The notes below the pieces were generated by a model. It was not told the DNA's origin, did not search any database, and saw only the letters and a list, made by a program, of their open reading frames with translations. Below are positions 46,131 through 55,864 of a stretch of DNA of 64,000 nt, one piece after another (position 1 is the stretch's first letter; each line of letters opens with the position of its first letter). Both the position numbers and the translations under genes were made by a program. The DNA comes from Hysterium pulicare CBS 123377 (lineage: Eukaryota; Ascomycota; Dothideomycetes; Hysteriales; Hysteriaceae): the NCBI GenBank assembly GCA_000467715.1, contig AJFK01000735.1, positions 1-64,000 on the forward strand, written 5' to 3'.

Positions 46131-47957
46131 TTAAATGATACACTCCTCGGCTTCTCCATCACGGAACAATATGAACCCAGGCGGAGTATAACCAACCCCG
46201 ACTCTTTCAAATGCTCTGCGTCTTTCCGAGTATACTGGTGTAACAACCAATATGTAGTACTTTGGCGTATCGTTAGTACCTCTTTGCTTACCATTAGATC
46301 TTCTTCGGTCACCACCAAATCCACCCTCCTCCCTCCCGATAACAACACACCCAAGATTTCGTAACCTCTTGCGACATTTCCCGTCGAATTTCAGCCATCC
46401 TAATTCTTCATTCCCTTCCCGATCCACCAATCCACAACTTCCATCATCCCCTCGCACCACCTTGCAGCTCTGGAAATCATTCACTTGAGCCTGCACCATG
46501 TTCCCATCCAATCGGACGCCTTCATTCCATTCAAGACGATCGGATTCAATCTCCATATACTCGATCTGTCCATCGTATGCCATCCAAGACCACGAAGGCA
46601 CCCTCCTATCTTCTGGGTATAGAATCCGTCTCATCCTTCTAGATCCTGATCGCTGCCACAACAAACTTCTATGGAGGTACATCTCGAAGATCCCATAGCT
46701 GCATTCTGTCTCAAAGCTATCCGCCAACCGCTTTTCCAGTCCAGAAATGGCAAGCGGCCTGTCAGTACGGTTTGTAAGGCCCAGCTGTGAGTATCTCGTA
46801 AAGAGATACTGAAAAAGTTTGATTTTATCATGACTACGGCGGAAATCGAGAGACTCTGGAAAGTTTGGATCGCCCAGAAAGTGGGCCTTTGAGTTTCGCA
46901 TATAACTAAGTGTTTCGCAGCGGACCCCATCACCGCATTCCCAGTATGCCTGGCTTGCTGTAAAATGAATCGTTCGTCGTGACAATGCCCTTTCCTGGAG
47001 CACCCATGCTCGTTGGTTTAGGAGACCATTTTCCACATCCGCATCGAAATTATCGGCGATTGTGCTAATGTGGATTGGGCCGTGTGAGGATGTTTCTACC
47101 TTGATATATGGCACTTCTGGCTGTTGCACTGGCGGGCGCCTGAGGAATCCTTTGGCGGAGTCTTCGGCGGATGTTGCAGCAATCGTGCAGTAAGCATTTT
47201 TAAAGACGGCTTCCATGCGCCTCGACTCCTTCTTCCAGTCCTCGTAGTTGTCGTCATACTGAATTATGCATAACGAGTCAATCCAGAGATACCGTTGCCC
47301 AAGCCTTCGAGTTACATGGACCGCATCTTGAAACGTTTTTGGTAATATGTTCATGTCAAATCCTTGATTATACCTCTGCTCAATGTTGTTTAGAGACGTG
47401 CAGAATATTCTTTTCTGTTCTTCCAGCAGATTGCCCCAGCAATGAGATAAAGCAATATAGTTTTTTCCGTCGTCTGGCTCGAAGGAATGAAGATACAGGA
47501 GATTGGATCCCTTGCAATTCTCTACATCAATGACTCTGGTAGGTAGTTCGGCACTGGTTTTGAGATGACACTCAGGGTGATCTTTGTCGCAGACTCGGAG
47601 CCACTCACGAAATAATTCGAAACGGATAGGACTATTTGACTCTGGTAAGACTGGAAACCCGATCTGAATGTCTGGGTGTGCTCTTTTACTTCTTGGAGCA
47701 GTACATATTCTCAAAGAAGAATCTTTGTTGAGGATTTGCATCCTGTCATTTACGCTCTGAGAGCGTCGAGACTGCATTCGGCAGAGGATACAAGGCTTTA
47801 GTTTCTTCCGTAACTCAAGAACACTAAAGGCTTGGCTCAATTTGAGGGTGCTGCAACGTTTGCAGAGCGCAGAGGAATACGAATACCGGGAGAAAGTCTC
47901 GGATTGCGTCGCTTTGCTAATAAATGCTTTAGCAAAGTGGTTGTCCACAGTATACAT
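46131..47957 (-). CDS. Heterokaryon incompatibility (HET) domain protein
   Basis: Single long exon, 608 aa from the ATG at 47957. The HET domain lies around residues 170-340: KNYIALSHCWGN, TFQDAVHVTRRLGQRYLWID (then SLCIIQYDDNYEDWKKES) and FKNAYCTIAATSAEDSAKGF. The start is uncertain. The frame stays open a little upstream of 47957, and an additional short exon (in 48007-48258, from MDNNKYIWEDVTWTRKD) could be spliced in. The C-terminal half contains ERALSRRTIHF and WECGDGVRCET, common in this family. The two HET genes of this window share little beyond the domain, so they do not look like a recent duplication. Confidence 0.88.
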   Translation of the reverse strand: MYTVDNHFAKAFISKATQSETFSRYSYSSALCKRCSTLKLSQAFSVLELRKKLKPCILCRMQSRRSQSVNDRMQILNKDSSLRICTAPRSKRAHPDIQIGFPVLPESNSPIRFELFREWLRVCDKDHPECHLKTSAELPTRVIDVENCKGSNLLYLHSFEPDDGKNYIALSHCWGNLLEEQKRIFCTSLNNIEQRYNQGFDMNILPKTFQDAVHVTRRLGQRYLWIDSLCIIQYDDNYEDWKKESRRMEAVFKNAYCTIAATSAEDSAKGFLRRPPVQQPEVPYIKVETSSHGPIHISTIADNFDADVENGLLNQRAWVLQERALSRRTIHFTASQAYWECGDGVRCETLSYMRNSKAHFLGDPNFPESLDFRRSHDKIKLFQYLFTRYSQLGLTNRTDRPLAISGLEKRLADSFETECSYGIFEMYLHRSLLWQRSGSRRMRRILYPEDRRVPSWSWMAYDGQIEYMEIESDRLEWNEGVRLDGNMVQAQVNDFQSCKVVRGDDGSCGLVDREGNEELGWLKFDGKCRKRLRNLGCVVIGREEGGFGGDRRRSNGKQRGTNDTPKYYILVVTPVYSERRRAFERVGVGYTPPGFILFRDGEAEECII

Positions 47958-49567
47958 CCACTGATCGTCTGCATGCCACAAAAATTTTCTTCTCTTCTCT
48001 TCCTGCTCACTTTCTCTTCGCCATAGTTCTTCTCTTTCCTATAATAGTAAACAGAAACAGATTAACAATCGCGGCGACCAGTCTCGTGCGGGTATATTGA
48101 CTTGCCTCTCGGTCACTGCTTACGACCAAGCCATTGGAGACGGTTTCACACCAGTATTGCGGTGCGCTTTGGATTCTGAGAACTTCTGCTGTCATTCGTG
48201 CATCGTTATCTTTTCTAGTCCACGTGACGTCTTCCCAAATATACTTGTTGTTGTCCATTCTGTTGGCAATGCTGTGAGCCTATATCAGGATTACTACAAA
48301 ACCCCTCCGGAAGTTCGGTCGAGTCGAATGGGTTCAGTCAAGTTGTTACGTTTCTAACGAACAACGGTAAGTGCGTTGGCTGGCGCTTGATCGATGAAGT
48401 ATCGTACAAAAGTAGCGTTACCTAAGTCGAGCAGTCAGTCGTTCATGCATTAGACACGGTCTCTATACTGGAGAGCACAGCTTCGGCCGAAGCGCGTTGG
48501 ACTCGTACATCGTAGCTCACCAGCGGCCCGCGTCTGGGTATATATGTTTACATGCCGAATACTAACCTTTGAATGTTGATGAGGAATGAACTACAATCGA
48601 ATGCTGTCGCAGAACATGCCGTGGGCGTTCAGTCCTCAGGAAGCTATCTGTTTTGCGCCTTGGCGGATTCGCTTTCGAGGACATGCAGGTGAACACGTCA
48701 AAGCTGCATTAGGCTAAGCCAATTGCGAACAACCACAATGAACCTTTCAAGTAGGTGTCTTGACCCTCTTTCCGGTACGTGCAATACCTAGATTCAACAC
48801 ATGGTACTTGCTGCCCTCGATGCACTAGAGCTTTCTCTCATACTGTGAGTATATCCTAATTGCTCCATATCAATGCTATATTATAGAGAATTTTCTGAAA
48901 ACCGAGTAACTTCTATAAGGGAGAACGAAAAAAATGGCAGAGGTACATAAAGGGTGTGAAGAGATCCGAAAGCACTAGTACGCTGGAATCGAAGAAGAAT
49001 CAGATACAGCGGTATTATATAAAAGGATACTCAAGCTATTGTGTCTTGACGTTGTTGTAAAGATGTCATTAGAGTCTTTGCTTCTCAACAGTATACCAGA
49101 GAAGGAACGTTTGGGGACGAGTCGGAGAGACTGAGCAGCTCAGTTCTTCAATGATAAGTATGGCCCAGGTCGGGTAATAGGGCCTGACCTACCCCTCTGA
49201 TTGTCAGGTCTCCGCTGGGAGTAACTATATCGAAAGTTGGGGCTCGTAGCGTGCGGAAACATTGCACGGTGCTAAGGCGGCCCTACCATGCGCATCTCAG
49301 ATCGCACGCGTCTCCCCTTGTTGAGCATGGCGGTGGTGGAGGTGGACATGACGGCGGCGTCTTACCCTATAACCCTTCCGGAAGCCTGGGTGTACTTAGA
49401 GAAGCAAATCAAACCTTGGTACGCCTAGTTACATCAACTGCATCAATGGACATCTGGAATTGAGTTTATTGACATATAACTTGGTCTCGTGGAGTGTACG
49501 TGGATGTACGTGTAGCATACACCTACACTGATAAGTGTATCTGGTGTAATGGATCGGGACCCTAGGT
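47958..49567. other. Intergenic region
   Basis: About 1.6 kb. The first 300 bp may hold an upstream exon of the HET gene (minus strand, 48007-48258). The rest has only short ORFs without motifs. Confidence 0.4.
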
Positions 49568-50562
49568 TTACAACCACTGCTTGTTTCCAAAATGCGAGAT
49601 AAATGCACCACCATACCCACTGTCGATGCCGACCTTCTCCCAGGTCGACCTGATAGTTCGAATGGCTTCGTCTACAGGGGTTGGGCCCTTAAAGTCAGGG
49701 GCATAGGTTGCAAGCTTGCCCATGAATCCCATCAAGCCTTGGATCTGTTCTGGAGTAACTGTGGGTCTACATTAGTAAAATGTCCAGATGTTTCAATCTT
49801 GAAGACAAGAATACGTACCATTCGCAAAGTGGCCCACCTCTACCACTCCCGGGCTGATACTCACGAAGAGCACACCGTCTTTCTTGTATTGCGCGTTGAA
49901 CTTGGCCACAATGACGTTCATGGCCACCTTGGAGGCAGAGTACAAAGCACTTGTCTCAATCTCGAGATCGTTGATCAAGTCGAGGTCAGCGTGGCCGCTG
50001 GAAATGGCGATGACCTTCTTGATCTTGCCCTTCATGACAAGAGGGAGGAACAGGTTGAAGAGATGGATGTTGCCAACGACATTGGTCTGTAATAGCTTCG
50101 ATGAAACATCCTCCAGCTCCTCGACCTTGTCGCCCCTGTTGAACACATAGCGTTAACCACATACTAGCCCATACAGTAGCCAGAGGGAAGTAGACCTACA
50201 ATGCGCCGATGGGGTCAAAGGCGTCAAAGAAGGACGGGAAAGCCCCGTTGGCAACTAGGTAGTCGATGCCACGCTCGCCAACAATCTTAGTAGTGTCGGC
50301 AGCGGCTTGCTTCAGGGTGGCGTAGATGGTAAGGTCTGCATGGAGGATGTGGACATTGGCACGGTCGCCCAGCTCTGCCGCCACCTTCTTCTCGGTCGCA
50401 GCCTTATCGCGGACCAGACCGACGACTATGTTCTTCGGGTCTTCCGAGATCTGCTTGACGAACTCGAACTGCGTTGGATTAAGCAAAAGCAATGCGTAAC
50501 ACGGCATAAGGCAGACTCACCCCGATTCCCTTCGACACCCCGGTAATAACGTACACGGACAT
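49568..50562 (-). CDS. Short-chain dehydrogenase/reductase (C-factor/sniffer-like)
   Basis: Model: complement(join(49568..49758, 49819..50135, 50200..50468, 50521..50562)), 272 aa, introns 52-64 nt. The nucleotide-binding loop GVSKGIGFEF (TGxxxGIG) is split by the first intron. LVANGAF replaces NNAG. The catalytic serine is in IAISSGHAD, and the active site YSASKVAMN keeps YxxxK. The order and spacing fit the NADP(H)-dependent SDRs related to C-factor and carbonyl reductases. The gene is divergent from a Zn2Cys6 regulator 568 bp away, which may control it. The substrate is unknown. Confidence 0.92.
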
Positions 50563-51130
50563 ATTGAGTGGTTTTAACTTGGTGTGGGATGCAAAGCAGA
50601 GTAATGAGTTATGATATGGATTGTAAGTCTGCGTTGGAGTCTTCTTATATATATACTCAGAGCCACCTCACGGCATCCGTGCGAAATCCCGAGAGCTAGC
50701 CCGCGCACAAGTTCGGGTCCGCTTTACTACATGTCGGTGGGCTCTGGTCCGCCGCGGTCTCCTAAACAAAAGGCATTCAGGGTGTAACTTGGAGTACATT
50801 GTCGATATCTTTTCCCGTAATGGAAATGTGGCGAAGCAGCATGGCCATGGTGAGTTGATTAGTAGAAGCACCCGCCGATTGCATGGCCGATAATGACTGC
50901 ACTGCAACCCCAGATGGCTTTGTGTTATCAATCCATCTTGCCTCATCCATAAGAGGCTCTTTGACCTCGATATTGACCCCCTAGAAGTGGAGGTGTTTTA
51001 TTTTGCGGACTAGGCTTCCGCCGTTCGGATTAGCGTGCGGGCGATGACAAATGCGCGCCTACAGTATTCCCCTCGACTTCCGCCGCAGACAAGATTCGAA
51101 AAAGACTCCAAAAGGATTTGTCCTTCGACC
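50563..51130. promoter_or_regulatory. Shared divergent promoter of SDR and Zn2Cys6 gene
   Basis: A 568-bp region between two divergent starts. TATATATA (50648-50655) lies about 85 bp upstream of the SDR start and could serve as its TATA element. I note CGG words as expected for Zn2Cys6 targets, but none forms an obvious spaced pair. Confidence 0.45.
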
Positions 51131-52417
51131 ATGCCGACACACGCCGAATCAAACGCCTGCAGCGCCTGCGCAAGGTCGAAGCGGAAGTGCGGTCGGCAGA
51201 TGCCGTCGTGCGCACGATGCGCGGATAGGGGCAGGTCCTGCGTCTATCCGCTGTTGAGAAGCAGAGCAGCTTCCTCGTCTCGGCCGTTGCTGTCGGATGC
51301 ATTGAGAGGCTCGGTGCCGAGAGCAGAAGATGGACTGCTCGCTGAGGTTGCGGGCAACACATCCTCCCGCACCGCAAACCTAATCCTTGCAGACGACCTT
51401 ATGTTGGACCTGGCATTCCCACTCATGGACAGTGACTTCGCTGCCCCGTCGTCTCTCATTCAAACGCCCAGTGCGCCGGCGACCAGGGCAGACTGGTTTC
51501 TTGCGCCCGAGACGTGGAGGATATCCCATAGAGGGGACACCTCGGCCGATGTGCCAATTGGCAAAGCGACGATAAAGAAGTACGTGGCGGTGCTGCAGTC
51601 CTGGTTCGAACGCTGGGTCACCACCGGCAGCAACCCTTTTATCCATCCCCGTCTGTACAGTGCGAACTTCCCGGCGTGCGTGCAGGTCGCGTATGCCACG
51701 CTGGCTAGCTGTATCCACCGGACACCCGCAAACACAGACACCGTTCTCCAGATTATAGAGGACAGGTCGAACGATTTACTCCAGGAGAACGGGGCTGTTC
51801 TGAACATGGTTGGCGCGGACGAGTGGGCTGTTGGAGGGGAGCAAGATGTTGACCTGTTCGCGCAACTAACAAGGCTGCACGCGCTCATGGTCTACCAGAT
51901 CATCGGCCTCTTCGACGGCGACATCCGCTCCCGCCACGTCGCCGAAGGCCACATGGCCGTTCAGGATAGCTGGGCTGGCAAGCTCTTTCAATCGGCCGCA
52001 AAGGCATTGTCAAACACCCACGCCGTTGCCACGCATCTTGCCGGCTGTCTACCAAGGCCGTCCACCTCCTCGCAGGAACAGTGGTACCTGTGGATTCTGT
52101 CGGAGAGCATCCGCCGCACCTGGCTCGTCGCCGTCAGCCTCTCCCCCATCTTCTCCGCGCTGCAGCAGCGCTGGTCCGTCTGCCCCGGCGGCGTCATGTA
52201 CACGAACCGCAGCGGCCTTTGGAATGCCGCGAGCGCTACCAAGTGGGAAAAGCAGTGCTTGGGAAGGAATGTGGCGTTCTTGCAGCGCTTCGAGTGCGCG
52301 AGGCTTTTTGACGACGCGGAACCCGCGGACATTGACGAGTTCGGCATGGCCATGTTGGACATAACTTTCAATGGAGAATTGTTGGAGAAGTGGTGGGACA
52401 GAAGCGGTGGCTTATAG
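51131..52417 (+). CDS. Zn2Cys6 binuclear-cluster transcription factor
   Basis: Single exon, 428 aa from MPTHAESNACSACARSKRKC; an in-frame open stretch upstream starts at 51035 without support. The zinc cluster follows the C-x2-C-x6-C…C-x2-C-x6-C plan: CSACARSKRKC, then CARCADRGRSC, immediately followed by VYP. No clear coiled coil follows. The rest resembles the divergent C-terminal part of small cluster-type regulators (FFERW-like QSWFERWVTTGSNPFIHPRL). A nuclear activator or repressor is inferred. The divergent SDR gene is the obvious candidate target. GC content is higher than in neighbouring genes. Confidence 0.9.
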   Translation: MPTHAESNACSACARSKRKCGRQMPSCARCADRGRSCVYPLLRSRAASSSRPLLSDALRGSVPRAEDGLLAEVAGNTSSRTANLILADDLMLDLAFPLMDSDFAAPSSLIQTPSAPATRADWFLAPETWRISHRGDTSADVPIGKATIKKYVAVLQSWFERWVTTGSNPFIHPRLYSANFPACVQVAYATLASCIHRTPANTDTVLQIIEDRSNDLLQENGAVLNMVGADEWAVGGEQDVDLFAQLTRLHALMVYQIIGLFDGDIRSRHVAEGHMAVQDSWAGKLFQSAAKALSNTHAVATHLAGCLPRPSTSSQEQWYLWILSESIRRTWLVAVSLSPIFSALQQRWSVCPGGVMYTNRSGLWNAASATKWEKQCLGRNVAFLQRFECARLFDDAEPADIDEFGMAMLDITFNGELLEKWWDRSGGL

Positions 52418-52542
52418 TCACCGAGACACGTTTCAAAGCCGTCCTATTGTACATTACTACTTTACATATGCAACGATTTTTTCTGATATCCATATGTGTG
52501 ATACAAAACAAATCGTGGTAGGCGGGTTGACCTTACAAGAGC

Positions 52543-52962
52543 TTACTTGAGTACTAGCACTTGGGTGTTGTTTTGGAGTTGCCGCTGCCAAAAGCCCTTG
52601 ATGGTAAACCCTGCATAGATATTTCCCGGGCCATACAAAGATCGCGCATGCGGGGCTGCCAATACGGAATGCTGATAGGGGACTTCCTCGATAGTCGGGG
52701 TGAAATTGTACTTTGACTGCATTGCCAAGCGTTGCTACGGAGTAATTAGAGGAGAGCGTGGAATCAGTGTGGCAAGCGCAGGATGTAGATGCTTCTTGAG
52801 ACCAGCAGGTGAAATAAAGTATGTAAGAGTCATGGCTTTCATTTTCATTAGTGGTGAATACGGATTTGGACAGGTACATCTATTTGGTCGTCAGAAAAGG
52901 ATAGCAGAGTAGATACGAAAGCTTCTTACCTTAGTATACGAAGGTAGATAGAAGAAATTCAT
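52543..52962 (-). CDS. Candidate small two-exon gene, function unknown
   Basis: Model: complement(join(52543..52734, 52930..52962)), 74 aa. The donor GTAAGA follows MNFFYLPSYTK. The acceptor CTCCGTAG opens a frame with protein-like composition (YNFTPTIEEVPYQHSVLAA, then YGPGNIYAGFTIKGFWQRQL) that ends at 52543. An alternative is to use an earlier acceptor (AAATAG, 52880) and stay in the overlapping 140-codon frame. I do not recognise the family. The lack of a second line of evidence keeps confidence low. Confidence 0.4.
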
Positions 52963-53137
52963 CCCAAATGGAGAATGGCTTGAGGTGGCAACATCGATTC
53001 AGACCTCAATACAAAGCTCAAGTCAAGTAATCTTACAATTGATAACTAACAAACATTATCTCTACCGGTCGAATATGGGTGACTTTTCCAAGAACTTATC
53101 TATGGCGGAATCAACGAACATCCCCTACCTAAACCCC

Positions 53138-54621
53138 TCAAGCCTTCATTGTCTTCCGCTTTTGACTCCTCCTCATATCCTTTTCCCTCTCTTTCTCCAA
53201 ATACTTCCTCTGTTCGTCAGCACTCATGCCTTTCAACAACTGATCCCTCTTCTCCTTCTTCGCGCGATCACCCTGAAGTTTCCTTTCTTCGGCGCGCTCA
53301 TCCTCATCCACGCGCTTGATGCGCTGGATCTGCTCGTCGCGGGTTTGTCGGATACGACGCATGGCTTCGGGTCTGAACTTGCCGGCGGAAACGAGGTGGT
53401 CTGGCATGCGGAGGAAGTAATGAAAAAGGGGAAGAGTGTTGTCGTAGGTGGACTGGAGGCGTAAGGATAGGGAGACGCGCTTTTTCGGGACTGTGTCATC
53501 GAGTCTGTAGTATGATATTAGCTTAAATGTACCGAGCAATAATATAAAGGACATGCAAAAAGAGACCTACTTTTTGGGCTGATCCATAGGCTGGTCACTC
53601 ACCACCAACGCCTCTAGTGCCTCTCCTGCCTTTTCAACTGCCTGAATCAACTCTGGCGTCAAAAGAGTCTCCGTGACCTCGGCGCTTTCGCTCATAACCG
53701 TAGTCCAGGCTGGTAGCTTCGCATGATCTTTCGTGGTGGTCAAACTTAGATCATACCGATCATCCCTAAGCCTCTTCATCAAGTCCTTATGCACAATAGC
53801 GAAAACGAAGCCATCGAAAGTCGACTTTCCTGCACTCTTCGCACCAGGGATTAATTGGGACTCGCGACCATCGAAAACGTAACTTGTAGCTTCCATGCGC
53901 TCTTCCGGGACAGGGAAACTCTCAAAGAAGAGACCTAGCCCTGCTTCACCAATCCAGAGGAGAGGATTGTATCGTTTAACCATAGATAGCTTGAAATCCA
54001 CAAACGCAACATTTTGTCGTCCAGTCGCATAAGTCATGTACTCATTCGCTGCCTTCTCTCTCAGCAAGTTCTCCGGCTCGATTTCCCCTGATTTGTTCGC
54101 AGATGCCTGGCTCAATCCTACAGCACCCACTTCATCAATGCTAGGTCCTGCAACGTTTATGTACCCAACTTGCGCAAATTCTTGGCGGAGGACCGGGGCA
54201 TGGGCTTTCATCCAGTTGGTTGCTTTGCGCCTGTTTACGCGCGTGCCCCAGAGGTGAACGGCAACAACTACAAGGATAAAGGGGAGAATGTACATTTCCT
54301 GTCGGAAGTCGTTGATCGTTGTGCGCTCCCATACTTTGTACCAAGCTGTGTATGGCAAGGCACCGCCTGTTGATGATGGCAGTGGAGGGGATCCCGAAGT
54401 GGTGAAGGACGAGATAGATGCGGGCTCCGGGGAAGGTGCACCGGCAAAGTCAGCGAAGTCTAGAGAATTGTATCATCAGTATTCCATCGAGTAATGTGGT
54501 TAGGAAGTAGAGGATCTTGAGTTGGAGCGAGGACGTTATTGAACGTACCGGCATCGTCGCCTGCGGGCACAGGCGAAGCTGGCTTGTTACCGCCTAAAAG
54601 CCCTTTGAGAAAGTCTGCCAT
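53138..54621 (-). CDS. CCDC47 homologue (PAT complex subunit, DUF1682)
   Basis: Model: complement(join(53138..53504, 53571..54459, 54549..54621)), 442 aa. It starts MADFLKGLLGGNKPASPVPA. One membrane segment (MYILPFILVVVAVHLWGTRV) is followed by the DUF1682 core (WMKAHAPVLRQEFAQVGY, LSMVKRYNPLLWIGEAG, FVFAIVHKDLMKRLRDDRYD). It ends in a strongly charged coiled-coil tail (RRIRQTRDEQIQRIKRVDED and onward, rich in K/E/R). CCDC47 binds the ER translocon and ribosome and assists insertion of multipass membrane proteins with Asterix. Both introns close in phase. Together with EMC1, the window holds two components of ER membrane-protein biogenesis. Confidence 0.92.
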
Positions 54622-55091
54622 CTTTACCGCGAGCACAGGGTTCTGTGTTGGCGGAGAGATGCAATGGTGAGCGAGAGGTGGTTGGTGATGGAGGAAGCTC
54701 GGCGAAGCGAAGTTCGTTTTCGAGCTCTCTCGGTTGCGGATGACGAGCAAACTAGTGCACAACCAAGAGATGTTATCTTGTCAATGCAGAGCTTCAATCA
54801 GTGACCATGGCTGCGATGACAGATTCATAAGGCGAAATCAGAAATGCCTGGTCGGTTTCGTGTTGTTGAAGACGATTGCTTAAGCCTCGGGTTCCACAGC
54901 TTCATCGGGCGGGGACAAGCATTAGTACATAATAGTTTACGACATGCAACTCAATTGTTCAGACTTCAATGGAAAATGCAGATTTGCAGACTGTCTTCAA
55001 TGGTAATTTGTACATAGAGGTGATCACAATGGCCTTTCCGAATCTTGCCATGCCTGTCCCGTCCCGTAACCATCACTTGAGGACTGACCCT
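54622..55091. other. Intergenic region
   Basis: About 470 bp between the CCDC47 start and the COX7 stop, both minus strand. Nothing recognisable. Confidence 0.4.
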
Positions 55092-55623
55092 TAACCCTTT
55101 CCGAACCAGGTCTTGTGGCCCTGTTGACACAGATTAGACGGCTAGAGCACTGCAATGCAGTTTCGAATGCGTACCAAGAGGGTGCGAGTCATCATGTACA
55201 TGCTTGCGCTGAAGCCTCCCCAGAGCATGATTTGGAATGGATACATGAAGTACCTGCTTCGAGGTGTCTACAACGTGATAGTCAGCCAAACTGTCTCCTC
55301 CAGACGTAATAATTTTCCTGATGTGCATGCGAGACGTGGTCTTCTGGCCAGTTCATAGAATATTCGAGTGCATGAGCGGGAATAGTCGGGGAATGCGCTT
55401 TGCTCAACTGGATTCACGGACCTGCCACCATTGCCTCGCCCCATCGTGGCTTTGGAACAATCGTTGGTAGTGTGGGACGCGGTTCTCGCGGTACATTGGC
55501 CAACTGTAGCATTATGTCAGTCTTGAACAATGAGCTCTTTCGCCGGAAGCAGAACGACCTGACGTTCAAGCAAATGATAGGTAGAAGGCTATATGGTAAG
55601 ATTGAACGTACCCTTTCGCCATT
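55092..55623 (-). CDS. COX7: Cytochrome c oxidase subunit 7 (VIIa)
   Basis: Model: complement(join(55092..55121, 55176..55268, 55423..55504, 55613..55623)), 71 aa, introns 54-154 nt. Four exons of 11, 82, 93 and 30 nt. The protein begins MAKGWPMYRENRVPHYQRLF. The family signature WWQTPRSRYFMYPF corresponds to yeast Cox7 (WWRHPRS…YPF). A single membrane helix (IMLWGGFSASMYMMTRTLL) and the tail GHKTWFGKG follow, which I recall from filamentous-fungal COX7. It is a one-helix inner-membrane subunit of complex IV. The second intron has the non-standard donor GTCCGT, but frame and signature match only with that join. It is divergent from a mitochondrial PPR-like gene 241 bp away. Confidence 0.85.
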
Positions 55624-55864
55624 ATGAAGAGTGGAGAGCGGATAGGATTGGTGATGTCGTGCAATTGGGAGTTGTTGGAGCTCGATCAAGGTGAGGTTGA
55701 AGGTCGAATGATCCCGGGTCGAAACGGCAAGAAGCGCTTAGTCAGGATCAGTACGAAAGAGCTGCAGAGTTCTTGGCGCTCGAAATCATTGAACATCTTT
55801 CCATCCTCATCTTTCCCAATGCGATGTCGGCCCCGTCAGGAGTAGGCCTTGTGTCTTCAATTTC
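55624..55864. promoter_or_regulatory. Compact bidirectional promoter (COX7 / mitochondrial PPR-like)
   Basis: Only 241 bp separate two divergent start codons of genes whose products are both predicted to be mitochondrial. Shared transcriptional control is likely but no factor site is assigned. Confidence 0.6.

Noticed and set aside
48007-48258. 83-codon minus-strand frame as the certain first exon of the second HET gene
   Set aside because: The only phase-compatible join needs an unusual acceptor and is not supported by a family signature. It is kept as a possibility in the HET entry.
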